Below are positions 7,957 through 15,062 of a DNA stretch of 29,915 nucleotides, piece after piece. The stretch is from a virus. The notes under the pieces were generated by a model that did not search any database, was not told the origin of the DNA, and saw only the letters and a list, made by a program, of their open reading frames with translations. Every line of letters begins with the position of its first letter. The stretch's first letter is position 1. A program made the translations under genes and the position numbers. The stretch is from IMG/VR virus record IMGVR_UViG_3300012954_003339, positions 1 to 29,915 of that record. One strand, written 5' to 3'.

Positions 7957-9815
7957 GTTTATCAAATGATATTTTGTCAGAGATCACAGTGCACATGAAG
8001 TACGCAAAGTACATTCCAGAAAAAAACAGAAGAGAGACATGGGAAGAACTAGTAACAAGGAATATGCAAATGCACCTTAAGAAGTTCCCAGAACTTGAAT
8101 TGCAAATAAGAAAAAACTATAAGATGGTTTTCGATAAGAAGGTATTACCCTCTATGAGGTCCCTGCAGTTTGGAGGTAAACCAATTGAAGTTGCCCCTAA
8201 CCGCATTTTCAACTGTGCATTCATGCCGATCGATGACTGGCGCTCGTTTGGTGAGGCAATGTTCCTTTTGTTAGGCGGTACTGGTGTTGGTTACAGTGTG
8301 CAGAAGCATCATGTAGAAAAGTTGCCAGAGATTCAGAAACCAAACACTAAAAGAACTAGAAGGTTCTTGGTTAATGACTCGATAGAGGGTTGGGCAGATG
8401 CTGTAAAGGCGCTGGTCAGATCCTACTTTAACGGTGGATCCAGACTTAGATTTGATTATACGGACATACGACCCAAGGGTGCAGCACTCGTGACGTCAGG
8501 TGGTAAAGCACCAGGACCCCAACCCCTGCGTGAATGTCTTGTCAAACTAGAAGGTATGTTATCAGAGAAAGAGAACGGAGATAAGTTATCATCTATTGAA
8601 GTTCATGATATGGTGTGCCACATTGCCGACGCTGTGCTTGCAGGTGGCATCAGAAGAGCGGCACTTATTTCACTATTCTCTGCAGATGATGATGATATGA
8701 TTGCGGCCAAGTCCGGTAACTGGTGGGAGACTAACCCACAGCGTGGACGTGCAAATAACTCTGTCGTTTTACTTCGCCACAAGATTGACAAAGAATATTT
8801 TATGAATCTTTGGGACAGAGTCAAAGCATCAGGAGCGGGAGAACCAGGGTTTTATTTCTCTAACGACAAAGATTGGGGTACGAACCCCTGTTGTGAGATC
8901 GGACTTAGACCTTACCAGTTCTGCAATCTAACAGAAGTAAATGTTTCAGACCTAGAATCACAAGAAGACTTTGAAGAGAGAGTGAAGGCAGCGACTTTCA
9001 TTGGCACGCTGCAAGCAAGTTACACAGACTTTCACTATCTTCGTGATGTTTGGCGCAGAACAACAGAAAGAGATGCACTTATCGGCGTATCAATGACTGG
9101 TATTGCATCCGGTGCTGTTCTTGATCTTGATATGAAAGCAGCAGCAAGCGCAGTTAAGAAAGAGAACTCAAGGGTTGCGGAACTTATCGGTGTCAAACCA
9201 GCAGCAAGAACAACTTGCGTGAAACCAGCAGGTACTACAAGTTTAACTGTTGGGACATCCTCTGGTATCCACGCTTGGCATAACGACTACTATATTCGTC
9301 GCATTCGAGTTGGTAAGAATGAACCAATCTATTCTTACTTGGTAGAGAATCACCCAGAGTTAATCGAGGATGAATACTTCAGTCCCCATAGCACTGCTGT
9401 TATTTCTATTCCACAAAAGGCACCAGAAAACGCTATTATGAGAACGGAGTCAGCGCTTCAGTTACTTAGAAGAGTTAAGAAAGTAACTGACGAGTGGGTG
9501 AAACCAGGGTTTAGAAAAGGTCAGAATACTCACAATATCTCTGCAACAGTATCAATCAAGGATGCGGAATGGGTCGACGTTGGTGAGTGGATGTGGGAAA
9601 ACAGAGAGAGTTACAATGGACTGTCTGTGCTTCCTTACGACGGTGGTACGTACACCCAAGCACCTTTTGAGGATTGCTCAAAAGAAACCTATGAAGCAAT
9701 GATGGCATCTCTCAGCAATGTTGACCTGACTAGAGTCGTTGAAGAAGAGGACAACACAGACCTTAAGGGTGAAGTTGCTTGTGCAGGCGGTGCTTGTGAG
9801 GTTAAATTTGTATGA
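7953..9815 (+). CDS. nrdJ: Class II (adenosylcobalamin-dependent) ribonucleotide reductase
   Basis: A 620-residue single-chain reductase that makes deoxyribonucleotides, probably of the monomeric RTPR-like type. PSMRSLQFGG and RIFNCAF (C88, redox cysteine) sit near the N-terminus, and GGTGVGYSV follows. The radical-site segment is NPCCEIGL (C313 as thiyl cysteine, E315); NPCGE is usual, so the extra cysteine is notable. CVKPAGTTSLTVGTSSGIHAWH is split here only by its length (about 420-442) and is characteristic of the family. The C-terminal tail carries C610 and C615 in CAGGAC, the shuttle pair re-reduced by thioredoxin or glutaredoxin; a glutaredoxin is encoded at 27748. No N-terminal ATP cone is seen. 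Class II enzymes need host B12 and no oxygen. GGGAGG precedes the ATG. ATGA overlaps lie at both ends. Confidence 0.9.
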   Translation: MSLSNDILSEITVHMKYAKYIPEKNRRETWEELVTRNMQMHLKKFPELELQIRKNYKMVFDKKVLPSMRSLQFGGKPIEVAPNRIFNCAFMPIDDWRSFGEAMFLLLGGTGVGYSVQKHHVEKLPEIQKPNTKRTRRFLVNDSIEGWADAVKALVRSYFNGGSRLRFDYTDIRPKGAALVTSGGKAPGPQPLRECLVKLEGMLSEKENGDKLSSIEVHDMVCHIADAVLAGGIRRAALISLFSADDDDMIAAKSGNWWETNPQRGRANNSVVLLRHKIDKEYFMNLWDRVKASGAGEPGFYFSNDKDWGTNPCCEIGLRPYQFCNLTEVNVSDLESQEDFEERVKAATFIGTLQASYTDFHYLRDVWRRTTERDALIGVSMTGIASGAVLDLDMKAAASAVKKENSRVAELIGVKPAARTTCVKPAGTTSLTVGTSSGIHAWHNDYYIRRIRVGKNEPIYSYLVENHPELIEDEYFSPHSTAVISIPQKAPENAIMRTESALQLLRRVKKVTDEWVKPGFRKGQNTHNISATVSIKDAEWVDVGEWMWENRESYNGLSVLPYDGGTYTQAPFEDCSKETYEAMMASLSNVDLTRVVEEEDNTDLKGEVACAGGACEVKFV

Positions 9816-10201
9816 GTTACTCGAAGCAAGTGATAGACCATTTTGAGAACCCAAGAAATACAGGATCATTAGATAAGAATGACAACTCTGTAGGAACTGG
9901 TATTGTCGGCGCACCCGCTTGTGGAGATGTTATGAAATTACAAATCAAAGTAAATGATAACGGAGAAATTGAAGATGCAAAGTTTAAAACATATGGTTGC
10001 GGTTCAGCAATTGCATCTTCATCTCTGGTTACAGAATGGATAAAAGGTAAAACTCTTGACGAAGCGCAAGAGATCAAAAACAAAGACATTGCGGAATACC
10101 TTTCTCTTCCGCCTGTAAAAATTCACTGTTCTGTCTTAGCTGAAGATGCGATCAAATCTGCCATAGAGGATTATAAAAAGAAAAATGATAACTCTAACTG
10201 A
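9812..10201 (+). CDS. iscU: IscU-type iron-sulfur cluster scaffold
   Basis: A 129-residue scaffold on which [2Fe-2S] clusters are built. All ligands fall at the E. coli IscU positions: C37 and D39 in GAPACGD, C63 in YGCGSAIASS, H105 and C106 in KIHCS. Residues 99-103 are LPPVK, the sequence by which the HscA chaperone recognises E. coli IscU, so the phage protein could dock on host HscA/HscB. A NifU-type C-terminal domain is absent. The start overlaps the reductase stop by four bases (ATGA) and its end overlaps iscA by 17 bases, so reductase, IscU and IscA form one coupled block. No cysteine desulfurase was seen; the sulfur source would be the host IscS. The full residue set argues for an active protein. 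Confidence 0.95.
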   Translation: MSYSKQVIDHFENPRNTGSLDKNDNSVGTGIVGAPACGDVMKLQIKVNDNGEIEDAKFKTYGCGSAIASSSLVTEWIKGKTLDEAQEIKNKDIAEYLSLPPVKIHCSVLAEDAIKSAIEDYKKKNDNSN

Positions 10202-10499
10202 ATCTGCTGCAAAAAAGATGAAAGCAATGCTAGACAATAAAGATGAGACGGGAGTGCGCGCCGCTGTACAGGGCGGCGGGTGTTCCGGTTTTACTTATAA
10301 GTTATTGTTCGATTCGGAGAACAAAGGCGATAAAGTAATAACAGACCAGGGCGTTAAGATCTATGTAGACCCTAAGAGTTTTTTGTATTTGATGGGAACG
10401 ACGATAGACTTTGTTGATGAATTAAATCAATCTGGATTTAGATTTGTCAACCCCAACGCAAAAAGAACTTGTGGCTGCGGCGAGAGTTTTTCAATTTAG
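10185..10499 (+). CDS. iscA: A-type iron-sulfur carrier (IscA/ErpA-like)
   Basis: A 104-residue HesB/IscA-family protein that accepts clusters or iron and passes them to apo-proteins. The three conserved cysteines are present: C33 in GGGCSGF, and C96 and C98 in the C-terminal TCGCGESF. The whole length corresponds to one A-type carrier domain with no extension. It overlaps iscU by 17 bases, starting inside a lysine-rich region with AAAAAG-type purine bases before ATG 10185. It is the last gene before a new promoter (10513-10541), so it closes the replication/reductase operon. IscA, ErpA and SufA cannot be told apart from sequence alone. Confidence 0.93.
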   Translation: MITLTESAAKKMKAMLDNKDETGVRAAVQGGGCSGFTYKLLFDSENKGDKVITDQGVKIYVDPKSFLYLMGTTIDFVDELNQSGFRFVNPNAKRTCGCGESFSI

Positions 10500-10512
10500 G
10501 CACAAAAAATAC

Positions 10513-10541
10513 TTGCATTATTTGATATAATCTAGTATTAT
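10513..10541 (+). promoter_or_regulatory. Probable promoter of the GapR-like/groES/thyX operon
   Basis: In the 72-base gap after iscA, TTGCAT (10513-10518), a 17-base spacer and TATTAT (10536-10541) form a weak -35 with a good -10. TATAAT also occurs at 10526-10531 without a properly spaced -35. TCTAGT at 10531-10536 is shared with the groEL and hsp20 promoter regions. Confidence 0.5.
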
Positions 10542-10571
10542 TATTCTACCAACAACAAAGAAGGAGATATT

Positions 10572-10844
10572 ATGTTTGGTGACAAAGAAGAAGATTTGTT
10601 GACGAAAGACGAACACATCGTCAATTTTATTAAAGCATTTGTTGCTATCGAGCAAGAGATGGAACCCCTGAAGGAACACCTTCGTGATTTACGATCCAGC
10701 TATTCTGAAAACGATTGGTTATCCAAAGAGGATATGCGAATGGCAGTTAAGGTATACAGGATGCTAAAATCTGGCGACGACCTTGAGATGATTACAGATT
10801 ACTTTAATCACCTCAAGCAAAACTTTGGGGGCGCAGATGTCTGA
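10572..10844 (+). CDS. Small helical protein resembling GapR (DUF2312)
   Basis: A 90-residue, almost wholly helical protein with no cysteines. Residues 15-50 form a long helix (IVNFIKAFVAIEQEMEPLK, then EHLRDLRSSYSEN), a short break contains DWLSKEDMR, and MAVKVYRMLKSG and a final amphipathic helix follow. This order (long coiled helix, then a D/F-x-x-K-x-(M/L)-R-x-x-V/I-x-x-R/Y-x-x-K segment) is that of GapR, a DNA-binding protein that tracks overtwisted DNA and also occurs in phages. The match is from pattern and is not certain. AAGGAG (10561-10566) precedes the ATG. It is the first gene of its operon and overlaps groES by 8 bases. If it is GapR-like, it may sense supercoiling ahead of phage forks. 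Confidence 0.45.
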   Translation: MFGDKEEDLLTKDEHIVNFIKAFVAIEQEMEPLKEHLRDLRSSYSENDWLSKEDMRMAVKVYRMLKSGDDLEMITDYFNHLKQNFGGADV

Positions 10845-11160
10845 CAGAATCCTAACACTAAAACCTCTCAATAGGTATGTTACAATCGTTCCGCATTTTG
10901 TTACAAAGAAGACTGATAACGGGGTTTTGTTACCTGAAGACTTTAAGCAAGAGGAGTCTAGGTTTGTGAAAGCAACGATTGTAGAAATCGCGACAGACTG
11001 TAAGGAAGATCTCAAAAGAGTTCAAAGGACTTCCAAGAGTGAAGTCACTGCTATAGTTGATAGGTCTATGATCGAGGTTGTAGAGTTGGCAGATAGAAAG
11101 CATCATGTTATATTAGAGAACTACATCCTTGGCGTCTACAGGAGACCAGATGAAAATTGA
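10837..11160 (+). CDS. GroES-like co-chaperonin (T4 gp31-type)
   Basis: A 107-residue cap for a GroEL-type chaperonin. It starts LTLKPLNRYVTIVPH, the first strand of the Cpn10 barrel. A mobile-loop region (about 22-40, VTKKTDNGVLLPEDFKQ) follows, with GVLLP at the place of the G-I-V-L hydrophobic segment that binds GroEL. Residues 43-52 (FVKATIVEIA) match the VGEVLAVG strand, and 83-102 (ELADRKHHVILENYILGVYR) match the end of the barrel with its I-L-x-x-V closing strand. An extra basic segment (about 55-70, KEDLKRVQRTSKS) replaces the usual roof loop. The ATG at 10837 is chosen; a TTG 12 bases upstream lies on the ribosome site GGGGG. The phage also encodes GroEL, 14 kb downstream at 25293. 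Confidence 0.75.
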   Translation: MSDRILTLKPLNRYVTIVPHFVTKKTDNGVLLPEDFKQEESRFVKATIVEIATDCKEDLKRVQRTSKSEVTAIVDRSMIEVVELADRKHHVILENYILGVYRRPDEN

Positions 11161-11848
11161 TTTATTTGGGGACGATATAGGTGCGGTTGAGTACATTTCA
11201 CATATGGGTACGGATCTGTCAGTTGTTAATGCGGCACGAGTATCCTTTGGAGCAGGAAAAGAAAAGGTAGATGAAAAGGATATTAAACTCATCAACTATC
11301 TTATGCGCCACAATCACAGTTCTCCTTTTGAGCATTGCGTACTTACTTTTAAATTTACTGTGCCTTTATTTATACGTTCCCAGCATCATAGACATCGCAC
11401 TTGGGCTTATAACGAGATTAGTAGAAGGTATACTTCTGTAGATATGAAGTTCTATGAGCCAAGTGAGTTTCGAACTCAGCATAAGTCGAACAGGCAGGCA
11501 AGCAACGCGGAGGATATGATCAACCCAGATATGTCAAAGGGTATGGCATCGGGAGTTACGGCATCGAGAATGGTAAAAGACCATCACGCCCAGTCTCTGT
11601 TTCTCTATACTAGGTTGGTAGAGGAAGGTGTTTGTCGAGAACAAGCAAGAGGGGTGTTACCACAAAACTTATATACACAATATTATGGGACAGCAAACTT
11701 GCATAATTTGTTGAAGTTTGTATCATTGCGCGTACACGAAGGGGCACAATGGGAAATACAAGAAGTTGCTAAGGCGTGTTTGAGTATCGCCAAGGAGTAC
11801 TTCCCTCACTCTGTGGAGTCCTTTATGAAGCACAAGGTGGGGCACTAG
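11150..11848 (+). CDS. thyX: Flavin-dependent thymidylate synthase ThyX
   Basis: A 232-residue homotetrameric enzyme that makes dTMP from dUMP using methylene-THF, FAD and NADPH. The ThyX signature is RHRTWAYNEISRRY (81-94), a clear form of RHR-x3-x-NE-x-S-x-RY. Upstream, SPFEHCVLTFKFTVPLFIRSQ (first 20 residues about 57-76) is the usual folate/FAD strand-helix region, and the C-terminal half has LYTRLVEEGVCREQARGVLP followed by TQYYGTANLHNLLKFVSLR, with the E-x-AR and R-x-LP residues expected at the dUMP site. The ATG at 11150 has AGGAGA 10 bases upstream and overlaps groES by 11 bases; the TTG at 11129 lacks a site. With nrdJ and dut it completes a dTTP supply set. Confidence 0.95.
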   Translation: MKIDLFGDDIGAVEYISHMGTDLSVVNAARVSFGAGKEKVDEKDIKLINYLMRHNHSSPFEHCVLTFKFTVPLFIRSQHHRHRTWAYNEISRRYTSVDMKFYEPSEFRTQHKSNRQASNAEDMINPDMSKGMASGVTASRMVKDHHAQSLFLYTRLVEEGVCREQARGVLPQNLYTQYYGTANLHNLLKFVSLRVHEGAQWEIQEVAKACLSIAKEYFPHSVESFMKHKVGH

Positions 11849-11849
11849 G

Positions 11850-12326
11850 ATGGCACTGTTGTTTTCGCTTTGTTTGCTTGCAAACCAAAATCTCGATGTG
11901 AGTATTTATCAGCATAGGATGATTTGCAGTTACGAGCACGACATAAGACTAGAGGCCCAGCGCAACTCGCTAGACCCTGCACTCCTTGCTGCAGTCATAT
12001 ACGTTGAGAGTGGATATTATCGAAACGCTATCAGTAATGCTGGTGCATGTGGATTCACGCAGGTGATTCCAAAGTGGACTGGTGGACCAGAAAGCAAGTT
12101 TACAAAATATACTTGCGATCAGTTGAAGAACCCAAAGACTTCAATCAGGGTTGGTGCAGAAATACTCTCTTACCATATCAGGGTGTATGCTTCTGGAAGT
12201 ATTGACAAGGGATTGTGTTATTACAATGCGGGGACAAGATGTATAACAAAGAAAGGATTTTATAAGAGGTCAAAATATGTTAAAAAAGTTAAGCATATAT
12301 ACCGTTTGCTTTCTAACGATTGTTAG
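11850..12326 (+). CDS. Lytic transglycosylase (SLT domain)
   Basis: A 158-residue muramidase-like enzyme that cleaves peptidoglycan glycan strands. Residues 1-15 (MALLFSLCLLANQ) are hydrophobic and may be a short export signal, though without a basic N-region. The SLT core begins at about 35: ALLAAVIYVESGYYRNAISN (catalytic E53), then GACGFTQVIP, corresponding to the E-S-x-F-x-P-x-A-x-S-x-x-G-A-x-G-L-x-Q-x-x-P motif. Further on come NPKTSIRVGAEILSYH and CYYNAGT (usual A-Y-N-A/G-G). Six cysteines suggest disulfides outside the cytoplasm. Roles could be lysis or cell-wall passage. It starts 2 bases after the thyX stop and overlaps the lipoprotein gene by 50 bases, suggesting that the pair acts together at the envelope. 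Confidence 0.85.
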   Translation: MALLFSLCLLANQNLDVSIYQHRMICSYEHDIRLEAQRNSLDPALLAAVIYVESGYYRNAISNAGACGFTQVIPKWTGGPESKFTKYTCDQLKNPKTSIRVGAEILSYHIRVYASGSIDKGLCYYNAGTRCITKKGFYKRSKYVKKVKHIYRLLSNDC

Positions 12327-14310
12327 TTGCAATGACGAAAGTGTAATCGAAAGCCCAGACATGCAGCGAACCAGGAGTCTCGTTCCTGATGCAAGGACCA
12401 GAGACATTCAGGTAGTTCAAATTCCTGATATCACCGTCGACGCTTGGGTTGACCCATGTTTGGATATTTCAAATACGCATGTTAGATTCTGTGATTGTAA
12501 TCCGAACTGTTGTCAGCAGCAAACTTGGTATTGTCCCCCGAGAGGAGTAGAGATTCAAGCAAAATATGCAGTATTGGATATTTGCGACGAAAATCTGGTA
12601 CCGTGTGATAGAAACCGAGATCCAAATTGTCCACCGGCGGAAATAATCGAAGAGACTGATTGCCAGCATGCCTTTGACTGCCCTCCAGGTATAAATGAGG
12701 ATTTCACAATGTATTATAATTGTGAGATTGATGGCACGTCCGGAACACAGCAAGTTAGATGTGATAAGGGTCGCTTGTATTATGGAGAGTGTGTAACCTG
12801 CTACGAAGAAGAGGAGGTTTGTGACAGTATTGACAACGATTGTGATGGTAGTGTGGATGAAAATCAACTAAATGCCTGTGGAGGTTGCGGACAGGTGCCC
12901 GAAGACATTTGTGATGGTTTGGACAATGATTGTGATGGTAACATCGATGAACAACTTATCAGAGAGTGTACAACTATATGCAACACCGGACTTGAGATGT
13001 GTGGTAACGGAGACTGGATTGGGTGTACAGCAGAAAGACCGACTGATGAAGAGTGTGATGGCGAAGATAACGATTGCGACAATCTTGTGGACGAGGGATT
13101 AAACTGTCAATGTCCACCAGAAATGGTTGGTGCTTTAGTTCCATGTATGGAGTCTCCTCTTACCTGCGGTATGGGGTTTAAAACTTGCGAGTGTGTGAAT
13201 GAAGATTGCGAAGTTACTGAGATGACTGAATGTTTTGCTCTTTGTCATTGGGTTCCAGAGTTATCTGAAGGGGTGCCATGTGATCAGTTTGCGGGTATTG
13301 CAACAGATCCGGAAGTATGCAATAACTTCGATGAAGATTGTGATTCCTTAATAGATGAGCAACTTACACGACAATGTTATACTGGACCAGAAGGCACCTT
13401 GAATGTTGGTGTCTGTAATGAGGGTCAGCAAACCTGCAACATGGGGCAGTGGTACGGACAAGATCAGTCCAACAGGCAGATTGTAGATTTCTGCGGCGGC
13501 GAGGTACTTCCTAGCGATGAGATCTGTGATGGTGCCGACAACGACTGCGACGGCATAATAGATTATGGTGAAGAGATACCTGAAACAGACATATTGTTTA
13601 TCGTAGACTGGTCCGGATCTATGGAGAACTATATTAATGCGGTGAGAATGGCAATGAACAGGTTCGCTCAAGATTTTTCCGCAGAAGATAAGTTGAAGTG
13701 GGGTTTGATTGTGGGACCCAAACTTAGGGTGACTCCTACGGATAACGAAGAGATGCTGATCCTACAATCAGATATATCAAACTTTGAGGATTTTTTGACA
13801 GCGTTTTCGAATGTAGGTCAGTTTGACAATCAGACAGGAAATGAGATGCTTAAAGATGCAATATTATTATCGCTCGCTAACATATCCGGAAACGTTGCAT
13901 ATGACTTCGCCCGAGCACGTTGGGCAAACAGAGTAAACTCACACCCAGAACTTAAATTTTTCAAAATCAATTGGCGTACTAACGCCGACAGAATCATTGT
14001 AGTGTTCTCTGATGAGCATGCGCAGTCGTTTTTGGTTCCTCGTGTCAATACGGATGTTGTATGGGATGCATTAGATGCGACACCAAACTTAAAGTTTTAT
14101 GTTTTTGCGCAGAGGAACGCTAGAGTCTGGGACAACTATGCTCAACATGGCAATGGTTCAGTCTTTGAATTGTCGCGCAATCAGCAGCAGATGTATGATG
14201 ATTTGATGTCGATTCTAGATGAGATATGCTTGTCTGCTGATTCGAGAGATGATTTTGAACCAGTGTCATACAGGCATCGATATGATTATGTTCAGAAAAT
14301 ATGCTACTAG
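12277..14310 (+). CDS. Lipoprotein with MopE-like Cys/Asp repeats and a von Willebrand A domain
   Basis: A 677-residue exported protein. Its N-terminus is a lipoprotein signal: KK, a hydrophobic stretch, and lipobox IVSC (C18). The middle is very cysteine-rich and carries five copies of a C-[DN]-x3-[DN]-[NE]-DCD-[GNS]-x-[IV]-D motif (about residues 181-195, 211-225, 259-273, 347-361, 416-430), the pattern of the MopE-type putative metal-binding repeat. Residues 438-660 form a von Willebrand A domain with MIDAS motif DWSGS in DILFIVDWSGSMENY, and a second acidic segment VVFSDEHAQ. Such architectures are common in Myxococcota and related bacteria and odd in a phage. The protein should sit in the outer membrane or on the surface and bind Ca2+ or other metal. 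Possible roles are adhesion, receptor masking or superinfection exclusion; none is shown. AAGAGG precedes the ATG. Confidence 0.85.
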   Translation: MLKKLSIYTVCFLTIVSCNDESVIESPDMQRTRSLVPDARTRDIQVVQIPDITVDAWVDPCLDISNTHVRFCDCNPNCCQQQTWYCPPRGVEIQAKYAVLDICDENLVPCDRNRDPNCPPAEIIEETDCQHAFDCPPGINEDFTMYYNCEIDGTSGTQQVRCDKGRLYYGECVTCYEEEEVCDSIDNDCDGSVDENQLNACGGCGQVPEDICDGLDNDCDGNIDEQLIRECTTICNTGLEMCGNGDWIGCTAERPTDEECDGEDNDCDNLVDEGLNCQCPPEMVGALVPCMESPLTCGMGFKTCECVNEDCEVTEMTECFALCHWVPELSEGVPCDQFAGIATDPEVCNNFDEDCDSLIDEQLTRQCYTGPEGTLNVGVCNEGQQTCNMGQWYGQDQSNRQIVDFCGGEVLPSDEICDGADNDCDGIIDYGEEIPETDILFIVDWSGSMENYINAVRMAMNRFAQDFSAEDKLKWGLIVGPKLRVTPTDNEEMLILQSDISNFEDFLTAFSNVGQFDNQTGNEMLKDAILLSLANISGNVAYDFARARWANRVNSHPELKFFKINWRTNADRIIVVFSDEHAQSFLVPRVNTDVVWDALDATPNLKFYVFAQRNARVWDNYAQHGNGSVFELSRNQQQMYDDLMSILDEICLSADSRDDFEPVSYRHRYDYVQKICY

Positions 14311-15062
14311 ATAGTGTGGTGGTGGGTCGTGGTTTTCACTCACTGCTGAAATCATATACAGAAAAGATTCCTATGGTTTTGGTTAATCACGATTCCCCAA
14401 CTGTCGATTTAAAACTCTCCGATACATTTCACATAGAAAACTTATCAACAGTAAGAGAACTGGAAGCGTGGCAAATGTTAAAGTTCCTTTGTTCAATGCA
14501 GGGTTTGATTGTAAATCCTAATCCACTCTCTTATCTTAGGATGGAAGAGGATACTTTGCGCTTTAATGGAGGGCATATTCAATTCAAAAAGTGCCACCTC
14601 TTTTCATGTCCAGACTTAAAAACCGACCTTCCGATAGTCAGAATAGATAACGATGATTTATACAGGGTTCTGGATTTTATGAGGTTAAAAATATGTAATG
14701 CGTCTAATATAGATACAATATTTCCAAAAGACACATTTATAGACAAGATAGAGTGTTTTGGAAAGAAAGAAATCGTGGCAGTTTCTACACTTTCAAAAGA
14801 ACAGTTGACAACTTTTGACTATTCTGATACTATTGTTAGATTCATAACTCAAAAAGTTCTTTTATCTAGCAATGGTCTACACAGACCGCTGATATCAAAA
14901 GACTCGGAGAGGAGAAGAAACCCTATGCTGACAGTGCTCGAAAGATCGGTCGTACCTATTTCAGAGACAGTATACAGGAGTTCTAGAAAGGTAAAATATT
15001 ATGACAGAAAAAAGCGAGATGACATCTTCAAAGCATATTGCAGGGATAATACCTGTATCTAA
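14301..15062 (+). CDS. Uncharacterised protein with Rossmann-like N-terminus
   Basis: A 253-residue protein overlapping the lipoprotein stop by 10 bases. The N-terminus LDSVVVGRGFHSLLKSY (3-19), then IPMVLVNHDSP, looks like strand-glycine loop-helix-strand of an FAD- or NAD-binding Rossmann fold, with G-R-G-x-x-S in the loop, but the rest does not match a known oxidoreductase. Residues 52-75 (LEAWQMLKFLCSMQGLIVN) and 95-110 (FKKCHLFSCPDL) have the rhythm of a family I associate with large marine phages next to the nucleotidyltransferase-like gene that follows. Function is unknown. The C-terminus is basic (YRSSRKVKYYDRKKRDD). It overlaps the next gene by 62 bases, a long overlap for this window. 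Confidence 0.55.
   Translation: MLLDSVVVGRGFHSLLKSYTEKIPMVLVNHDSPTVDLKLSDTFHIENLSTVRELEAWQMLKFLCSMQGLIVNPNPLSYLRMEEDTLRFNGGHIQFKKCHLFSCPDLKTDLPIVRIDNDDLYRVLDFMRLKICNASNIDTIFPKDTFIDKIECFGKKEIVAVSTLSKEQLTTFDYSDTIVRFITQKVLLSSNGLHRPLISKDSERRRNPMLTVLERSVVPISETVYRSSRKVKYYDRKKRDDIFKAYCRDNTCI

Noticed and set aside
7953-9815. An intein or intron in the ribonucleotide reductase gene
   Set aside because: The frame is continuous, with conserved blocks in normal order and spacing and no splicing motifs.
10825-11149. TTG starts at 10825 (groES) and 11129 (thyX), and early starts at 3477 (ssb) and 5579 (FEN)
   Set aside because: Each lacks a ribosome site or overlaps one; ATGs at 10837, 11150, 3537 and 5609 have well-placed sites and begin the family homology.
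12469-12867. Antisense open frames opposite several genes (for example 12469-12867, 19228-19761, 20205-20747, 25325-25747)
   Set aside because: They lie fully opposite strongly supported + strand genes, lack ribosome sites and recognisable motifs, and everything else in the window runs on the + strand.
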